A stretch of 64,000 nt of DNA from contig JBBAAG010000006.1 in NCBI GenBank assembly GCA_041658405.1, forward strand, positions 1 to 64,000, read 5' to 3'. The notes beneath the pieces are model-generated. The model was not told the origin of the DNA, did not search any database, and saw nothing but the letters and a program-made list of their open reading frames with translations. The DNA is from Elusimicrobiota bacterium. Lineage in GTDB: Bacteria > Elusimicrobiota > UBA5214 > JBBAAG01. This document shows positions 27,592 through 36,468 of this stretch, in pieces (position 1 is the stretch's first letter; the number at the start of each line of letters is the position of its first letter). The position numbers and the translations under genes are program-made.

Positions 27592-29106
27592 TTAACTTTC
27601 GTAAAGTTTTGTTGTTGAAAACTGCGGGTCGCTCGTGAGGTTTACCCCAAGTTTTTTTAATCCGGCGTCATCTCCCGGTGTGGGGATATGCGTGGTATGA
27701 ACTTCACAACCCTGTAAATCCTTGAGTTTTTCCATCGCAAGCTGTGCTGCGGGATTTGATGCGGAACTTATACTCAACGCTATAAGCGTTTCTTCCAGGT
27801 CGAGGCTGACATTTTTTGCGCCTAATATAGTTTTTTTGAATTTACCTATGGATTCCAGGATGTTAGGCGATAATAAATGTATATTTTTAGGTATCCCCGC
27901 AAGTTTTTTTGTTGCGTTCAGTACAAGGCATGATGCTGCGTGCATCAACGCAGAATTTTTGCCGGTAACTACGGTACCGTCTTGCAGCTCAATCGCTGCA
28001 CCGCAGTAAATACCGTTATGCCCTTTTTTCTTTGTTTCCGCATCTTTTGCAGCTTCACGTGCCGGTGCGACAACACTGCGGGCTTCAGGTTTCAGCCCGA
28101 GTTGTTCCATCAGCATTTCTTCACGCTGGACAGTATCTCTTTCTTCCAACCCCATAGCATACTCGCAACACGCACGGAAGTAGCGCCGTATAACTTCCTG
28201 TTTTGCCGCGTCCTTCACAATTTCGTCGTCAGTTATTCCGAAGCCTGCACGGTTGACACCCATATCCGTAGGTGATTTATACACATCTTTGGTACCCATT
28301 ATTTTTTCTAGTATACGACGTATCACAGGAAATACTTCTACATCGCGGTTGTAGTTTATCAAGGTTTCCCCGTATGCTTCAAGGTGGTGAGAGTCAATCA
28401 TATTAAAATCTTTGATATCCGCGGTAGCGGCTTCATACGCAACGTTGACCGGATGCTTAAGCGGGATGTTCCAGATAGGGAATGTTTCGAATTTAGCGTA
28501 GCCCGAGTTTTTGCCGTGCTGGTGGTCATGATAAAGCTGGGAGAGGCACGTGGCGAGCTTCCCACTGCCGGGGCCCGGTGCGGTGACAACAACTAACGGC
28601 TTATTTGTTTTTATATACGGATTAGCGCCGTACCCGTCTTTACTGACGATTGTGTCAATATCGGTTGGGTATCCTTTGATTGCGAAGTGAGTATATACGT
28701 TAACCCCGCGGCGTTCAAGTTTGGTTTTAAACAATTTCGCAGCGGGTTGGTTGCCGAACCGCGTGATTACAACCGCGAGGACGTTTATATCCCATTCTTT
28801 GAGGTCGTCAATAAGCTTCATAGCGTCAACGTCGTAGGTGATCCCGAAATCTGCACGGATTTTACGGCGTTCAATATCACCGGCGTAGATGCATAGTATG
28901 ATATCCGCATTGTCTTTAAGTTTTTGGAGTAACCGCATTTTTACGTTGGGGTCAAAACCGGGTAGTACGCGCGCAGCATGGTAGTCATAAATAATTTTTC
29001 CGCCGAACTCAAGATAAAGTTTGTTATCAAACCTTTTTGCGCGTTCCATAATCGCTGCAGTTTGTTCGTTAAGGTATTTTTCGTTGTCAAACCCTGTTTT
29101 TCTCAT
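27592..29106 (-). CDS. DUF1846 family protein
   Basis: A 504-residue cytoplasmic protein that agrees with the DUF1846 family over its whole length and in normal size. Typical stretches are 'MRKTGFDNEKYLNEQTAAIMERAKRF' at the N-terminus, 'IILCIYAGDIERRKIRADFGITYD', 'VVTAPGPGSGKLATCLSQLYHDH' with a phosphate-binding-like glycine loop, and 'DMGVNRAGFGITDD'. Known structures show a two-domain nucleotide-binding-like fold, but the function is not established. The loop GPGSGK suggests binding of a phosphate-containing ligand. AAGGAG sits nine bases before the ATG. Its start overlaps the end of the upstream small membrane-protein gene by 20 bases. Confidence 0.88.
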   Translation of the reverse strand: MRKTGFDNEKYLNEQTAAIMERAKRFDNKLYLEFGGKIIYDYHAARVLPGFDPNVKMRLLQKLKDNADIILCIYAGDIERRKIRADFGITYDVDAMKLIDDLKEWDINVLAVVITRFGNQPAAKLFKTKLERRGVNVYTHFAIKGYPTDIDTIVSKDGYGANPYIKTNKPLVVVTAPGPGSGKLATCLSQLYHDHQHGKNSGYAKFETFPIWNIPLKHPVNVAYEAATADIKDFNMIDSHHLEAYGETLINYNRDVEVFPVIRRILEKIMGTKDVYKSPTDMGVNRAGFGITDDEIVKDAAKQEVIRRYFRACCEYAMGLEERDTVQREEMLMEQLGLKPEARSVVAPAREAAKDAETKKKGHNGIYCGAAIELQDGTVVTGKNSALMHAASCLVLNATKKLAGIPKNIHLLSPNILESIGKFKKTILGAKNVSLDLEETLIALSISSASNPAAQLAMEKLKDLQGCEVHTTHIPTPGDDAGLKKLGVNLTSDPQFSTTKLYES

Positions 29107-29470
29107 CTTGGCATGCTCCTTCTTTTATTTTTTTTGTTTTAAACACATAAATTTGGTTTGCCAGGCGGTACCAACCCTGGACGCTGTTCTCGAGTTTGAA
29201 GTAGTGGATAATATAGGGAATCAGGAGTATAAAAAATAACGCGTCTACAATAATGAAGCCAGTATTTTTGGAGTAAAGAGTGAAAAATACTGTTAACAGA
29301 GACATTATGGCAAACGCGAGGGTTACTAATAAATGTATTAACCGTTCATGCTGCAGGTATTTTATCTGCTGGTTATGGAATCTGTAGAGCTCTTCCCAGT
29401 CGTATGCCGGGTCATAGTTTTCTATCAACGTGCGGATATGTGTTTCGTGTTTCTTCAAATATGCGTTCAT
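29087..29470 (-). CDS. Small two-helix membrane protein of unknown function
   Basis: From the ATG at 29470 the product has 127 residues; a TTG at 29497 would add nine. Neither has a good ribosome binding site. A soluble N-terminal part ('HIRTLIENYDPAYDWEELYRFHNQQIKYLQHERLIHLLV') runs into two membrane segments ('TLAFAIMSLLTVFFTLY' and 'FIIVDALFFILLIPYIIHYF'), followed by a basic tail. This layout is common in small conserved membrane proteins. It overlaps the DUF1846 gene by 20 bases, so the two are cotranscribed and perhaps translationally coupled. I do not recognise the family. Confidence 0.75.
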   Translation of the reverse strand: MNAYLKKHETHIRTLIENYDPAYDWEELYRFHNQQIKYLQHERLIHLLVTLAFAIMSLLTVFFTLYSKNTGFIIVDALFFILLIPYIIHYFKLENSVQGWYRLANQIYVFKTKKIKEGACQDEKNRV

Positions 29471-29497
29471 ATTTTTATCAAATAAATACCCCTTCAA

Positions 29498-29655
29498 TTA
29501 TGATAACGCCATTGTTTAAAAGTAATTATAGTACCCGTTTTCCTATGTTGCAACAATAATGTTAAAAATATTTATACTGAGTACAATTTTATATAATTAT
29601 AAAATTAGAGCGCGGGTGTTGATTATACATAAGTTCATATCAGGAGATTTTCTGT
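29498..29655. promoter_or_regulatory. Divergent regulatory region with AT-rich palindrome before the glycyl radical operon
   Basis: A perfect inverted repeat with 9-bp arms and a 4-base centre (AATTTTATA-TAAT-TATAAAATT) lies at 29585-29606. It contains a TATAAT on both strands, so it could be a shared -10 region or a repressor site covering it. A second perfect 10-bp palindrome, TGTTGCAACA, lies at 29546-29555. No consensus -35 box is seen. AGGAG precedes the ATG at 29656. An oxygen- or substrate-responsive regulator would be expected for a glycyl radical enzyme, but which one is unknown. Confidence 0.5.
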
Positions 29656-31941
29656 ATGCTATCAAAAAGGTTTCAGCAGTTTAAACTTGAAGCGGAGAAG
29701 GATGTAGGGAGTAAACAGCGGTATGACTTTCTGCTTGACCGCGCTGTATTGTTGACGGAAGGGTATAAGCTTAACACTGCCGTACCGTTCGAACTTAGAC
29801 GTGCAAAAGCGTTGGCGTACCTCATAGCAAATACTAAACCGCGGATGGATGAATCATCAATTATTGCGGGGTATTACCCGCATGTAAACGGTATGATGAT
29901 CGCATATCCCGAATTATTTGGGTCAGGGGTGAAAGATATAAATGATTATGTTTCGAAAAAACCATACAAAGGAAAACAAAAAGCGCAGCTTGTCGACGTT
30001 CTTGAGTTTTGGACACGGCAGGCGCCGGTGAGTTTAAATACTGCTATTTCTGATCCCAAAATAGGAAGTTATCGATATAACGGCATATTTATGGGTTCTG
30101 GTTGGTGTAACGGGCATTGTGTGCCGAATCACGAAAAAATTTTAAAGATAGGGTATTCCGGTGTAGCTAAAGAAGCAATTGCTGTAATTAAGAAATTAAA
30201 ACCTGAAGCACCAGGTTTTTATGAGCATAAACTGTTTTTAGACGGGATTATCGATATTTGTAATGCTGTAAAAGTTTTTGGGGAGAACTATGCTGCGGAA
30301 CTTGAACTACGTGCAAATAAATGTGGTGGTACAGAACGCCAGAGGTTGTTAATACTTGCGGATACCTGCCGCCGGGTGCCGTACTATCCTGCGGAAAGTT
30401 TTATCGATGCTGTGCAATCATTATGGTTCCAGCATATGATGATTACTATGGAAGACCAGCCTAACGCGCAATCACCCGGCAGGATAGACCAGTTTCTTTA
30501 TCCTTACTTCAAAAAGGATAAGGTTGATGACGCGACAGCTACTGAATTAATGACAGACTTGTTTTTGAAATACTGGAAACCCTATGATGTGCAGAACACG
30601 ATGGTTGGCGGGCAGAGGGTTGACGGTACTGACGCAGTAAATGAGTTGTCGTATATCACTCTAAAAGTGCTGAAGGATTTGCATATGATCCGCCCGGTAT
30701 CCGTTAGATATCACAAGAAAACGGATTTCGGGTTAATTGAAGCTGCTGCGGATGTTATCTCTGACGGTATGGGTGTTCCCATGATGTTCAACGACGATAT
30801 TATAATCCCGTCATTGCTGGATAAAGGTATTTCTTTGGAAGACGCGAGGGATTATGCGATTATCGGGTGTATTGAAGTGACTATCTCCGGGAAAGCCAAC
30901 CCCCGAGCGGTGAGTCATTTAATGAACCTCGGAAAATGTTTTGAGCTCGCAATAAATAATGGTAAAGACATGCGTACTGGCGGACAGCTTGGAGTAGAAA
31001 CCGGGTATCTATATAACTGTAAGAACTCTGCGCAGTTAATGAGAATATATAAGCAACAGGTTGAATATTTTGCGAAGTACGCGGTTGCAATGTCGAATAC
31101 CGGCGAAAAAATTCAGGCGTCAACTTATCCTATGCCTATCCTCTCTGCGATGACGGATGATTGTGTATCCCGCGGGGTGGACATCACAAAAGGCGGAGCA
31201 AGGTATAACTACCATAGTACCTGCGGGATCGGTGTGCCAAATGTTGCGGACTCAATCGCTGCGGTTGATACTTTATGTTTTAAAACAAAAAAGTTGTCAT
31301 TACGCAAGGTGTATAACGCATTAAAAAGTAATTATAAGGACACTGAACCTGTGCGCCTGTTGTTGCTAAACCACGCGCCAAAGTACGGTAATGATATTGA
31401 CTATGTGGATAAGTACGCACGTGAAGTTGCGGGGCATTACTGCGACGTTATGAGTAAACACCGCAGCCCTACCGGGCAGTATTTTACGCACCTGTTTTCG
31501 TTCCGGTGGCACCTTGATCCGTGCGGGAAAAATTGCTGGGCAACGCCTGACGGGCGCAGGGCCGGTGATCCGCTGGCATACAGTATTTCCGCAACACAGG
31601 GACGGGATATTATCGGTGCGACAGCTGTGTGTAATTCAGTTGCAAAAATTGACCATCGGAAGTCCGCGGCAGGGACGTCGTTTATTATTGAACTTCATCC
31701 CAGCGTGTTTGATGATGATGGATACAAAAAAGTTGCGGCACTGATGAAAACCTTTTTTGATAACGGCGGGGGTCAGTTGCAGTTCAATGTTGCCTCCGCG
31801 GATACTTTAAAAAAAGCACAGGAGAAACCTGAGGATTATAAAAACCTTTTTGTCCGGGTATCAGGTTTCAGCAGCCAGTTTGTTACGCTTGATAAAGAAA
31901 TGCAGGATCATATTATTGCACGGACTAAGCATAGAAGGTGA
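29656..31941 (+). CDS. Glycyl radical enzyme (pyruvate formate-lyase family), substrate unknown
   Basis: A 761-residue strictly anaerobic enzyme. The glycyl radical motif is 'RVSGFSSQFVTL' with Gly737, and the catalytic thiyl cysteine is Cys405 in 'IIGCIEVTISGK'. A single Cys in a GCxE context, not the adjacent pair of pyruvate formate-lyase, places it with the dehydratase/decarboxylase/lyase branch (as in glycerol dehydratase or choline lyase). The N-terminal PFL-like domain contains 'GWCNGHCVPNHEKIL'. Active-site residues that define known subclasses cannot be assigned with certainty by eye. Its activase follows after 18 bases. No microcompartment shell genes or downstream dehydrogenases are nearby. 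Confidence 0.92.
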   Translation: MLSKRFQQFKLEAEKDVGSKQRYDFLLDRAVLLTEGYKLNTAVPFELRRAKALAYLIANTKPRMDESSIIAGYYPHVNGMMIAYPELFGSGVKDINDYVSKKPYKGKQKAQLVDVLEFWTRQAPVSLNTAISDPKIGSYRYNGIFMGSGWCNGHCVPNHEKILKIGYSGVAKEAIAVIKKLKPEAPGFYEHKLFLDGIIDICNAVKVFGENYAAELELRANKCGGTERQRLLILADTCRRVPYYPAESFIDAVQSLWFQHMMITMEDQPNAQSPGRIDQFLYPYFKKDKVDDATATELMTDLFLKYWKPYDVQNTMVGGQRVDGTDAVNELSYITLKVLKDLHMIRPVSVRYHKKTDFGLIEAAADVISDGMGVPMMFNDDIIIPSLLDKGISLEDARDYAIIGCIEVTISGKANPRAVSHLMNLGKCFELAINNGKDMRTGGQLGVETGYLYNCKNSAQLMRIYKQQVEYFAKYAVAMSNTGEKIQASTYPMPILSAMTDDCVSRGVDITKGGARYNYHSTCGIGVPNVADSIAAVDTLCFKTKKLSLRKVYNALKSNYKDTEPVRLLLLNHAPKYGNDIDYVDKYAREVAGHYCDVMSKHRSPTGQYFTHLFSFRWHLDPCGKNCWATPDGRRAGDPLAYSISATQGRDIIGATAVCNSVAKIDHRKSAAGTSFIIELHPSVFDDDGYKKVAALMKTFFDNGGGQLQFNVASADTLKKAQEKPEDYKNLFVRVSGFSSQFVTLDKEMQDHIIARTKHRR

Positions 31942-31959
31942 ATAGGTAATACAATTTAA

Positions 31960-32778
31960 GTGGAGAAAGCCGTAATCTTTGATATCCAGCGGTTCTCGGT
32001 TCATGACGGGTACGGTATACGTACTACCGTATTTTTTAAGGGATGCACTCTTAATTGCGTATGGTGCCAGAACCCGGAATCGATTTCCGCGAAAAAACAG
32101 TTGTTGTTTCATTCCGAACTTTGTATTACCTGCGGTGCGTGCGCAATAATTTGTGGTAACGGGCATAAGATTTTACATAATAAACATGTATTCAATCGCA
32201 GGCCTTGTATATCGTGCGGGAAATGTACGTCCGCGTGCTTGACAAAAGCGTTGGTGGTTTCCGGGAAGGAAGTTACTGTAAACGATATCTGTGATGAAGT
32301 GGTGAAGGATAAAAAGTTTTATAGTTCTTCCGGTGGGGGTGTAACATTTTCGGGGGGTGAGCCTCTGGTATACTCATTGTTTATCCGCAGGGTAATGGAT
32401 AAATTGAAGAAAGTAAAGGTCGGGGTTGCAATCCAAACCGCGGGGAATGTTAAATGGGAAAATATTGAACGCGTGATCGATGCTGATATTTTTATGTATG
32501 ACCTTAAACTTATGGATCCCGGGCTTCATAAAAAGTATACAGGATATTCCAATGACCTTATACTCCAGAATCTCAGGAAATTATCTGCCCTGCGTAAAGT
32601 AGTTGTGCGGACACCGTTAATCCCCGGGATCACTGATACCAAAAAAAATGTTGCTGCTATAAAACGTTTTGTGTCTGCACTACCAAACGTTATAGAATTA
32701 AAGTTCCTGCCTTATAACGAATTCACGCCGGCAAAATATAATGCGTTAGGGCTTAAATATAAACTTCGCAGCATTTAA
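31960..32778 (+). CDS. Glycyl radical enzyme activating enzyme (radical SAM)
   Basis: A 272-residue radical SAM protein that would abstract the hydrogen from Gly737 of the preceding enzyme. It has 'IQRFSVHDGYGIRTTVFFKGC', the radical SAM cluster Cys29-x3-Cys33-x2-Cys36, and an inserted two-cluster ferredoxin-like domain at about residues 48-90 ('CITCGACAIIC', 'CISCGKCTSAC'), as in activases of the non-PFL glycyl radical enzymes. Further motifs: 'GGGVTFSGGEPL' and 'RTPLIPGITDT'. It starts at a GTG. The C-terminus is rather short, ending soon after 'LPYNEFTPAKYNALG'. The inserted clusters support assignment of its partner to the dehydratase/decarboxylase branch. Confidence 0.92.
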   Translation: MEKAVIFDIQRFSVHDGYGIRTTVFFKGCTLNCVWCQNPESISAKKQLLFHSELCITCGACAIICGNGHKILHNKHVFNRRPCISCGKCTSACLTKALVVSGKEVTVNDICDEVVKDKKFYSSSGGGVTFSGGEPLVYSLFIRRVMDKLKKVKVGVAIQTAGNVKWENIERVIDADIFMYDLKLMDPGLHKKYTGYSNDLILQNLRKLSALRKVVVRTPLIPGITDTKKNVAAIKRFVSALPNVIELKFLPYNEFTPAKYNALGLKYKLRSI

Positions 32779-32790
32779 TATTTCATAGTA

Positions 32791-32819
32791 TTTACAAAAA
32801 TATTTAAATGTGATATATT
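32791..32819 (+). promoter_or_regulatory. Promoter of the polyamine pair (TTTACA-17-TATATT), leaderless
   Basis: The -35 box TTTACA is at 32791-32796 and the -10 box TATATT at 32814-32819, with a 17-bp spacer. The expected transcription start is at about 32826, one or two bases before the ATG at 32828. No Shine-Dalgarno sequence precedes this ATG, only a run of T, so the mRNA is probably leaderless. Confidence 0.6.
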
Positions 32820-32827
32820 TTTTTATT

Positions 32828-33931
32828 ATGAAAACGCCATATTATTTTATCGACGAAAATAAGTTGATGTATAATCTTCTTAAAATAGAGAAGTTGCGCA
32901 AACTTTCCGGGACAAAGTCAGTGCTCGCGCTTAAATGTTTTTCTACATGGTCAGTATTCAACCTTATGCGTAAGTATATGGATGGAACCACAAGTAGTTC
33001 GTTGTACGAAGCAAGGCTTGGGCATGAAAAGTTTGGGAAAGAAGTTCATGCGTACAGTGTTGCATGGAAGGATAACGAAATCAGTGAAGTAAAAAAGTAT
33101 GCAAGTAAGGTTATCTTCAATTCTATTTCTCAATTAAACCGTTTTTATAGAGAAGTCAGGACGTTGCCTTTGGGTTTACGTGTGAACCCCGGGATTAGTT
33201 ATTCGCATTTTGACCTTGCAAATCCTGTACGTAAATATTCGCGGTTAGGCGTGTGCAGTATTAATGATGTAGAACGCGTGCTTCCAAAAATATCCGGGTT
33301 AATGTTTCATTATAACTGCGAGAATAATGACTATAAAAACATCTGCCAAAACCTTAGTTTCATCGCGGATAAATACGGGAAAATACTGAAAAAACTTGAC
33401 TGGGTAAGCCTTGGCGGCGGGTATTATTTTACGCAGAAAGGGTTCCCGCTTGAAAAGTTTGCACATAAACTCAAGGAGTTTAGCACAACTTTTGGTGTGC
33501 AGGTATACCTTGAACCCGGGGAAAGTTCTATCACTCAAAGCGCAGAGCTTGTCACTACAGTCGTAGATATTGTGCGTAACAAAAAAAGTGTTGCGATAGT
33601 CGACGCATCAACGGAAGCGCATATGCTTGACCTCCTGATCTACCGCATCCCGGCGAAGATGGAATACGGTATAAGTAAAACCGGAAAGCATAGGTACATC
33701 GTTGCGGGACGGTCATGTTTAGCGGGTGATATTTTTGGTGAGTACTCTTTTAAATCGCCGTTGCGGATAGGCAGTGAACTGCGTATTACCGACGCTGCGG
33801 GGTATACTATGGTGAAAAAAAACTGGTTCAACGGTTTACAAATGCCGTCGATTGTAGTGAAAAGGTTAAACGGTAAATTGGACATCATAAAAAGTTTTAG
33901 TTATAATGATTTTAAAGATAGTTTGTCGTAA
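32828..33931 (+). CDS. nspC: Carboxynorspermidine/carboxyspermidine decarboxylase
   Basis: The start is the ATG at 32828; the frame is open 18 bases further but that would place the start upstream of the transcription start. The 367-residue protein is a fold-III PLP decarboxylase: Lys36 in 'VLALKCFSTW' is the PLP lysine, 'LRVNPGISYSHFDLANPVRKYSRLG' and 'GLMFHYNCEN' bind the cofactor and substrate, 'WVSLGGGYYF' is the glycine loop, and 'YLEPGESSI' holds the PLP-binding Glu. It decarboxylates carboxy(nor)spermidine, the last step of the alternative spermidine/norspermidine pathway. The matching dehydrogenase follows after 25 bases, which strongly supports the call. Confidence 0.88.
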   Translation: MKTPYYFIDENKLMYNLLKIEKLRKLSGTKSVLALKCFSTWSVFNLMRKYMDGTTSSSLYEARLGHEKFGKEVHAYSVAWKDNEISEVKKYASKVIFNSISQLNRFYREVRTLPLGLRVNPGISYSHFDLANPVRKYSRLGVCSINDVERVLPKISGLMFHYNCENNDYKNICQNLSFIADKYGKILKKLDWVSLGGGYYFTQKGFPLEKFAHKLKEFSTTFGVQVYLEPGESSITQSAELVTTVVDIVRNKKSVAIVDASTEAHMLDLLIYRIPAKMEYGISKTGKHRYIVAGRSCLAGDIFGEYSFKSPLRIGSELRITDAAGYTMVKKNWFNGLQMPSIVVKRLNGKLDIIKSFSYNDFKDSLS

Positions 33932-33956
33932 TATGAAACAAGGAGATTAAGTTTAG

Positions 33957-35192
33957 ATGAGAAAGAACGTGTTGATCATCGGTGCGGGCGGTGTTTCGCA
34001 TGTAGCAGCGCATAAGGCTGCAATGCATAACGACGTATTAGGCGATATCTGTATAGCGTCACGGACACAAAAAAAGTGTGATGCTATAATAGAAAGCGTT
34101 AACCGAAAAAATAATGTTAAGGATAAAAGTAAAAAACTGTATTCCCGCCAGGTCAACGCATTAGACGTAGCTGCAACAAGTAAGCTTATCAAAGAAACAA
34201 AATCTGATATCGTCCTTAACCTCGGGCAGGCGTATGTTAATATGTCAGTCCTTGAAGCATGTATCAATACCGGTGCGGTGTATATGGATACCGCAATACA
34301 TGAAGATCCGGGTAAGGTATGCGAGGACCCGCCCTGGTACGCGAACTACGAATGGAAACGCCGTGACCGGTGTAAGGACAATAAGGTTACAGCAATCCTT
34401 GGGGTTGGGTTTGATCCCGGTATAGTCAACGCATGGTGCGCGCTTGCGGTAAAGCATTACTTCGACAAGATTGATACCATCGATATTATGGATGTCAACG
34501 CAGGTAGTCACGGTAAATATTTCGCAACAAACTTTGATCCTGAGATAAACTTCCGTGAGTTCAAAAAAGTGTGGACATGGATTGACCGTAAATGGGTGGA
34601 AGCTAAAGTACATGATGTGAAACGGTTCTACAACTTCCCGGTTGTCGGTAAACTGCCGATATATCTTAACGGCCATGACGAACTTCATTCGTTATCAAAA
34701 AATATTGATGCTAATAGTATCCGTTTTTGGATGGGTTTCGGGGATCATTATATTAATGTGTTCACAGTACTTACCAAGCTCGGGTTAACCTCCGAGAAAC
34801 CGATTAAGACCGCGGAAGGTGTTGAGGTTATACCGCTGAAAGTCCTGAAAGCATTACTTCCCGACCCGTCGTCATTAGCGCCGGGGTATACCGGTAAAAC
34901 GTGTATCGGTAATCTTATTAAAGGAACTAAAGACGGGAAACCTAAGAAAGTGTTTATCTACAATATCTGTGACCATGCGGAGTGTTATAAAGAAATTGAA
35001 GCACAGGCAATTTCGTATACTGCCGGAGTGCCGCCCATAGCTGCAGCGATGCTTGTCGCTAACGGTAAGTGGGATGTCAAACGTATGGTCAATGTTGAAG
35101 AACTTGACCCGGACCCGTTTATTGAACTGCTAAACGGTATGGGCTTACCAACAGAAGTGTTGGAGAACCCGCCTGAACAGGAAATGCCATAA
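33957..35192 (+). CDS. Carboxynorspermidine/carboxyspermidine dehydrogenase (saccharopine dehydrogenase-like)
   Basis: A 411-residue enzyme with an N-terminal Rossmann fold ('VLIIGAGGVSHVAAHKAAMH', residues 4-23) and 'DIVLNLGQAYVNMSVLEACINTGAVYMDTA' as in the saccharopine dehydrogenase family. It uses NAD(P)H to join aspartate semialdehyde with putrescine or diaminopropane to give carboxy(nor)spermidine, the substrate of the preceding decarboxylase. AAGGAG lies about ten bases before the ATG. The pair forms a two-gene operon; no arginine/ornithine decarboxylase for making the diamine is in the window. Whether the product is spermidine or norspermidine cannot be read from sequence. Confidence 0.88.
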   Translation: MRKNVLIIGAGGVSHVAAHKAAMHNDVLGDICIASRTQKKCDAIIESVNRKNNVKDKSKKLYSRQVNALDVAATSKLIKETKSDIVLNLGQAYVNMSVLEACINTGAVYMDTAIHEDPGKVCEDPPWYANYEWKRRDRCKDNKVTAILGVGFDPGIVNAWCALAVKHYFDKIDTIDIMDVNAGSHGKYFATNFDPEINFREFKKVWTWIDRKWVEAKVHDVKRFYNFPVVGKLPIYLNGHDELHSLSKNIDANSIRFWMGFGDHYINVFTVLTKLGLTSEKPIKTAEGVEVIPLKVLKALLPDPSSLAPGYTGKTCIGNLIKGTKDGKPKKVFIYNICDHAECYKEIEAQAISYTAGVPPIAAAMLVANGKWDVKRMVNVEELDPDPFIELLNGMGLPTEVLENPPEQEMP

Positions 35193-35211
35193 TATATTTT
35201 CTGTAGAGTGT

Positions 35212-36396
35212 TTATGTGCGTATCTTCAACGTAAACACAAGGTTTACCAGTGCGAGTACTGCGCCGCTGAGGAAAATGTATTCGTACCCGAACCGAGTCC
35301 ATACAATACCGCCGAGTAATGCAACACTTATCGAGAATACGTGGTCAATCGACGTTCCTGCGGATAATGTTGCGGTAACGTCCTGCGGAGATAATGCTAC
35401 TTTCTTAAGATACGTAGCGCGGGCCATACTCACAGACATTAGCAGCTGGTCTATGATATAACACCCGCTGATGATTGCCAGTGCAACACCATGGCTGAAC
35501 ATTTTACCTGCAAATCCATAGAATACGCAGACAAATACTGTCATCACGGTTTCTATAGAAAGGATCACGCGTTCACCGTACTTATCGATCCATCTCCCGA
35601 GTAAGGGTTTGAATACTATACCTATAATCCCGCCGATAGTGAGCAACGTTGCGATTGCCTGTGTTGGCTGCATATACACGGTGATCAATACCCACGGAGC
35701 GAAGGTCATGAATAACTGTTTTCTCGTGCCGAACATCACGGTTAGGATGTAATACAAATAGTACTCTTTCCGGTAAACAAGTTTTGTTTTAAACGGGACG
35801 GGCATATTTTTTTTCATCCCGAATATTAACCCCGCAGCGAGAAGCAGGAATACAGCGGAAATTATGAATGCCGTGGGAAAGTTTAACCTCAAATATTTGA
35901 ACCCCAGAAAAATAAAGAAACTACCGGCAATCGCTGCGAAATTACCCGCACCCTGTAACTGCCCAAGCCGGCGGCCGGTCTTCCCATCCCTCGCGAGTTC
36001 CATCCCGATATCCGAGGTTAACGGCAAAAATATGTGCTGGCCTAAACTGAAGATAAACAGCCAGGCAAGCATTACAGAAAAACTTTTTGCTGTAAGGGCA
36101 ATTAATAATATCCCGATGGCAGCAAGAACCTGTGATACCGCTGCCAAAGTGCGGTTACAAAAGAAAAATAGTAGTGCAGATATAAAAACTACCATCACAC
36201 CGGGAAGTTCACGCGGGAGTTCAATCACTGTCCTCTGCAGGCTCGTGATAGCGTATTGTTCATTCAAGAAGTTGTTGAATGTAGACTCCACAATACTTGA
36301 CGCAAAGCCAATGAATACAGTTGCCAGTAAAAATAGCCAGAAGTCGCGGGGTAATGATCTTGCTTTATCTTTAAACTGTTCAATATACTTTTTCAA
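35212..36396 (-). CDS. Major facilitator superfamily transporter
   Basis: A 394-residue membrane protein with about twelve hydrophobic segments and the MFS cytoplasmic loop pattern 'RDGKTGRRLGQLQGAGNFAAI' between TM4 and TM5 and 'PLLGRWIDKYGERVIL' between TM8 and TM9, where the G-R-x-x-D motif is visible. It starts at a TTG with AAGGAT eight bases upstream. It is convergent with the polyamine operon, 19 bases apart. The substrate is unknown; export of sugars or drugs are both possible. Confidence 0.88.
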   Translation of the reverse strand: MKKYIEQFKDKARSLPRDFWLFLLATVFIGFASSIVESTFNNFLNEQYAITSLQRTVIELPRELPGVMVVFISALLFFFCNRTLAAVSQVLAAIGILLIALTAKSFSVMLAWLFIFSLGQHIFLPLTSDIGMELARDGKTGRRLGQLQGAGNFAAIAGSFFIFLGFKYLRLNFPTAFIISAVFLLLAAGLIFGMKKNMPVPFKTKLVYRKEYYLYYILTVMFGTRKQLFMTFAPWVLITVYMQPTQAIATLLTIGGIIGIVFKPLLGRWIDKYGERVILSIETVMTVFVCVFYGFAGKMFSHGVALAIISGCYIIDQLLMSVSMARATYLKKVALSPQDVTATLSAGTSIDHVFSISVALLGGIVWTRFGYEYIFLSGAVLALVNLVFTLKIRT

Positions 36397-36455
36397 AAAA
36401 TAATCCTTATGTTCTGTTGATACTATAGTTTATAACAAAAAATGTGTTAAGTTGT

Positions 36456-36461
36456 TATAAT
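36456..36461 (+). promoter_or_regulatory. -10 box of a probably leaderless gene
   Basis: A perfect TATAAT ends seven bases before the ATG at 36469, so transcription should start at or next to the start codon. No Shine-Dalgarno sequence is present. The best -35 candidate is ATAACA at 36432-36437 with an 18-bp spacer. Confidence 0.5.
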
Positions 36462-36468
36462 ATTGATT

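Noticed and set aside
27560..27625. Possible two-way terminator between the RND and DUF1846 genes
   Set aside because: The CGGG...CCCG stem needs a bulge and is not followed by a good T run; AACTTT-CGT-AAAGTT is short and lies in coding sequence.
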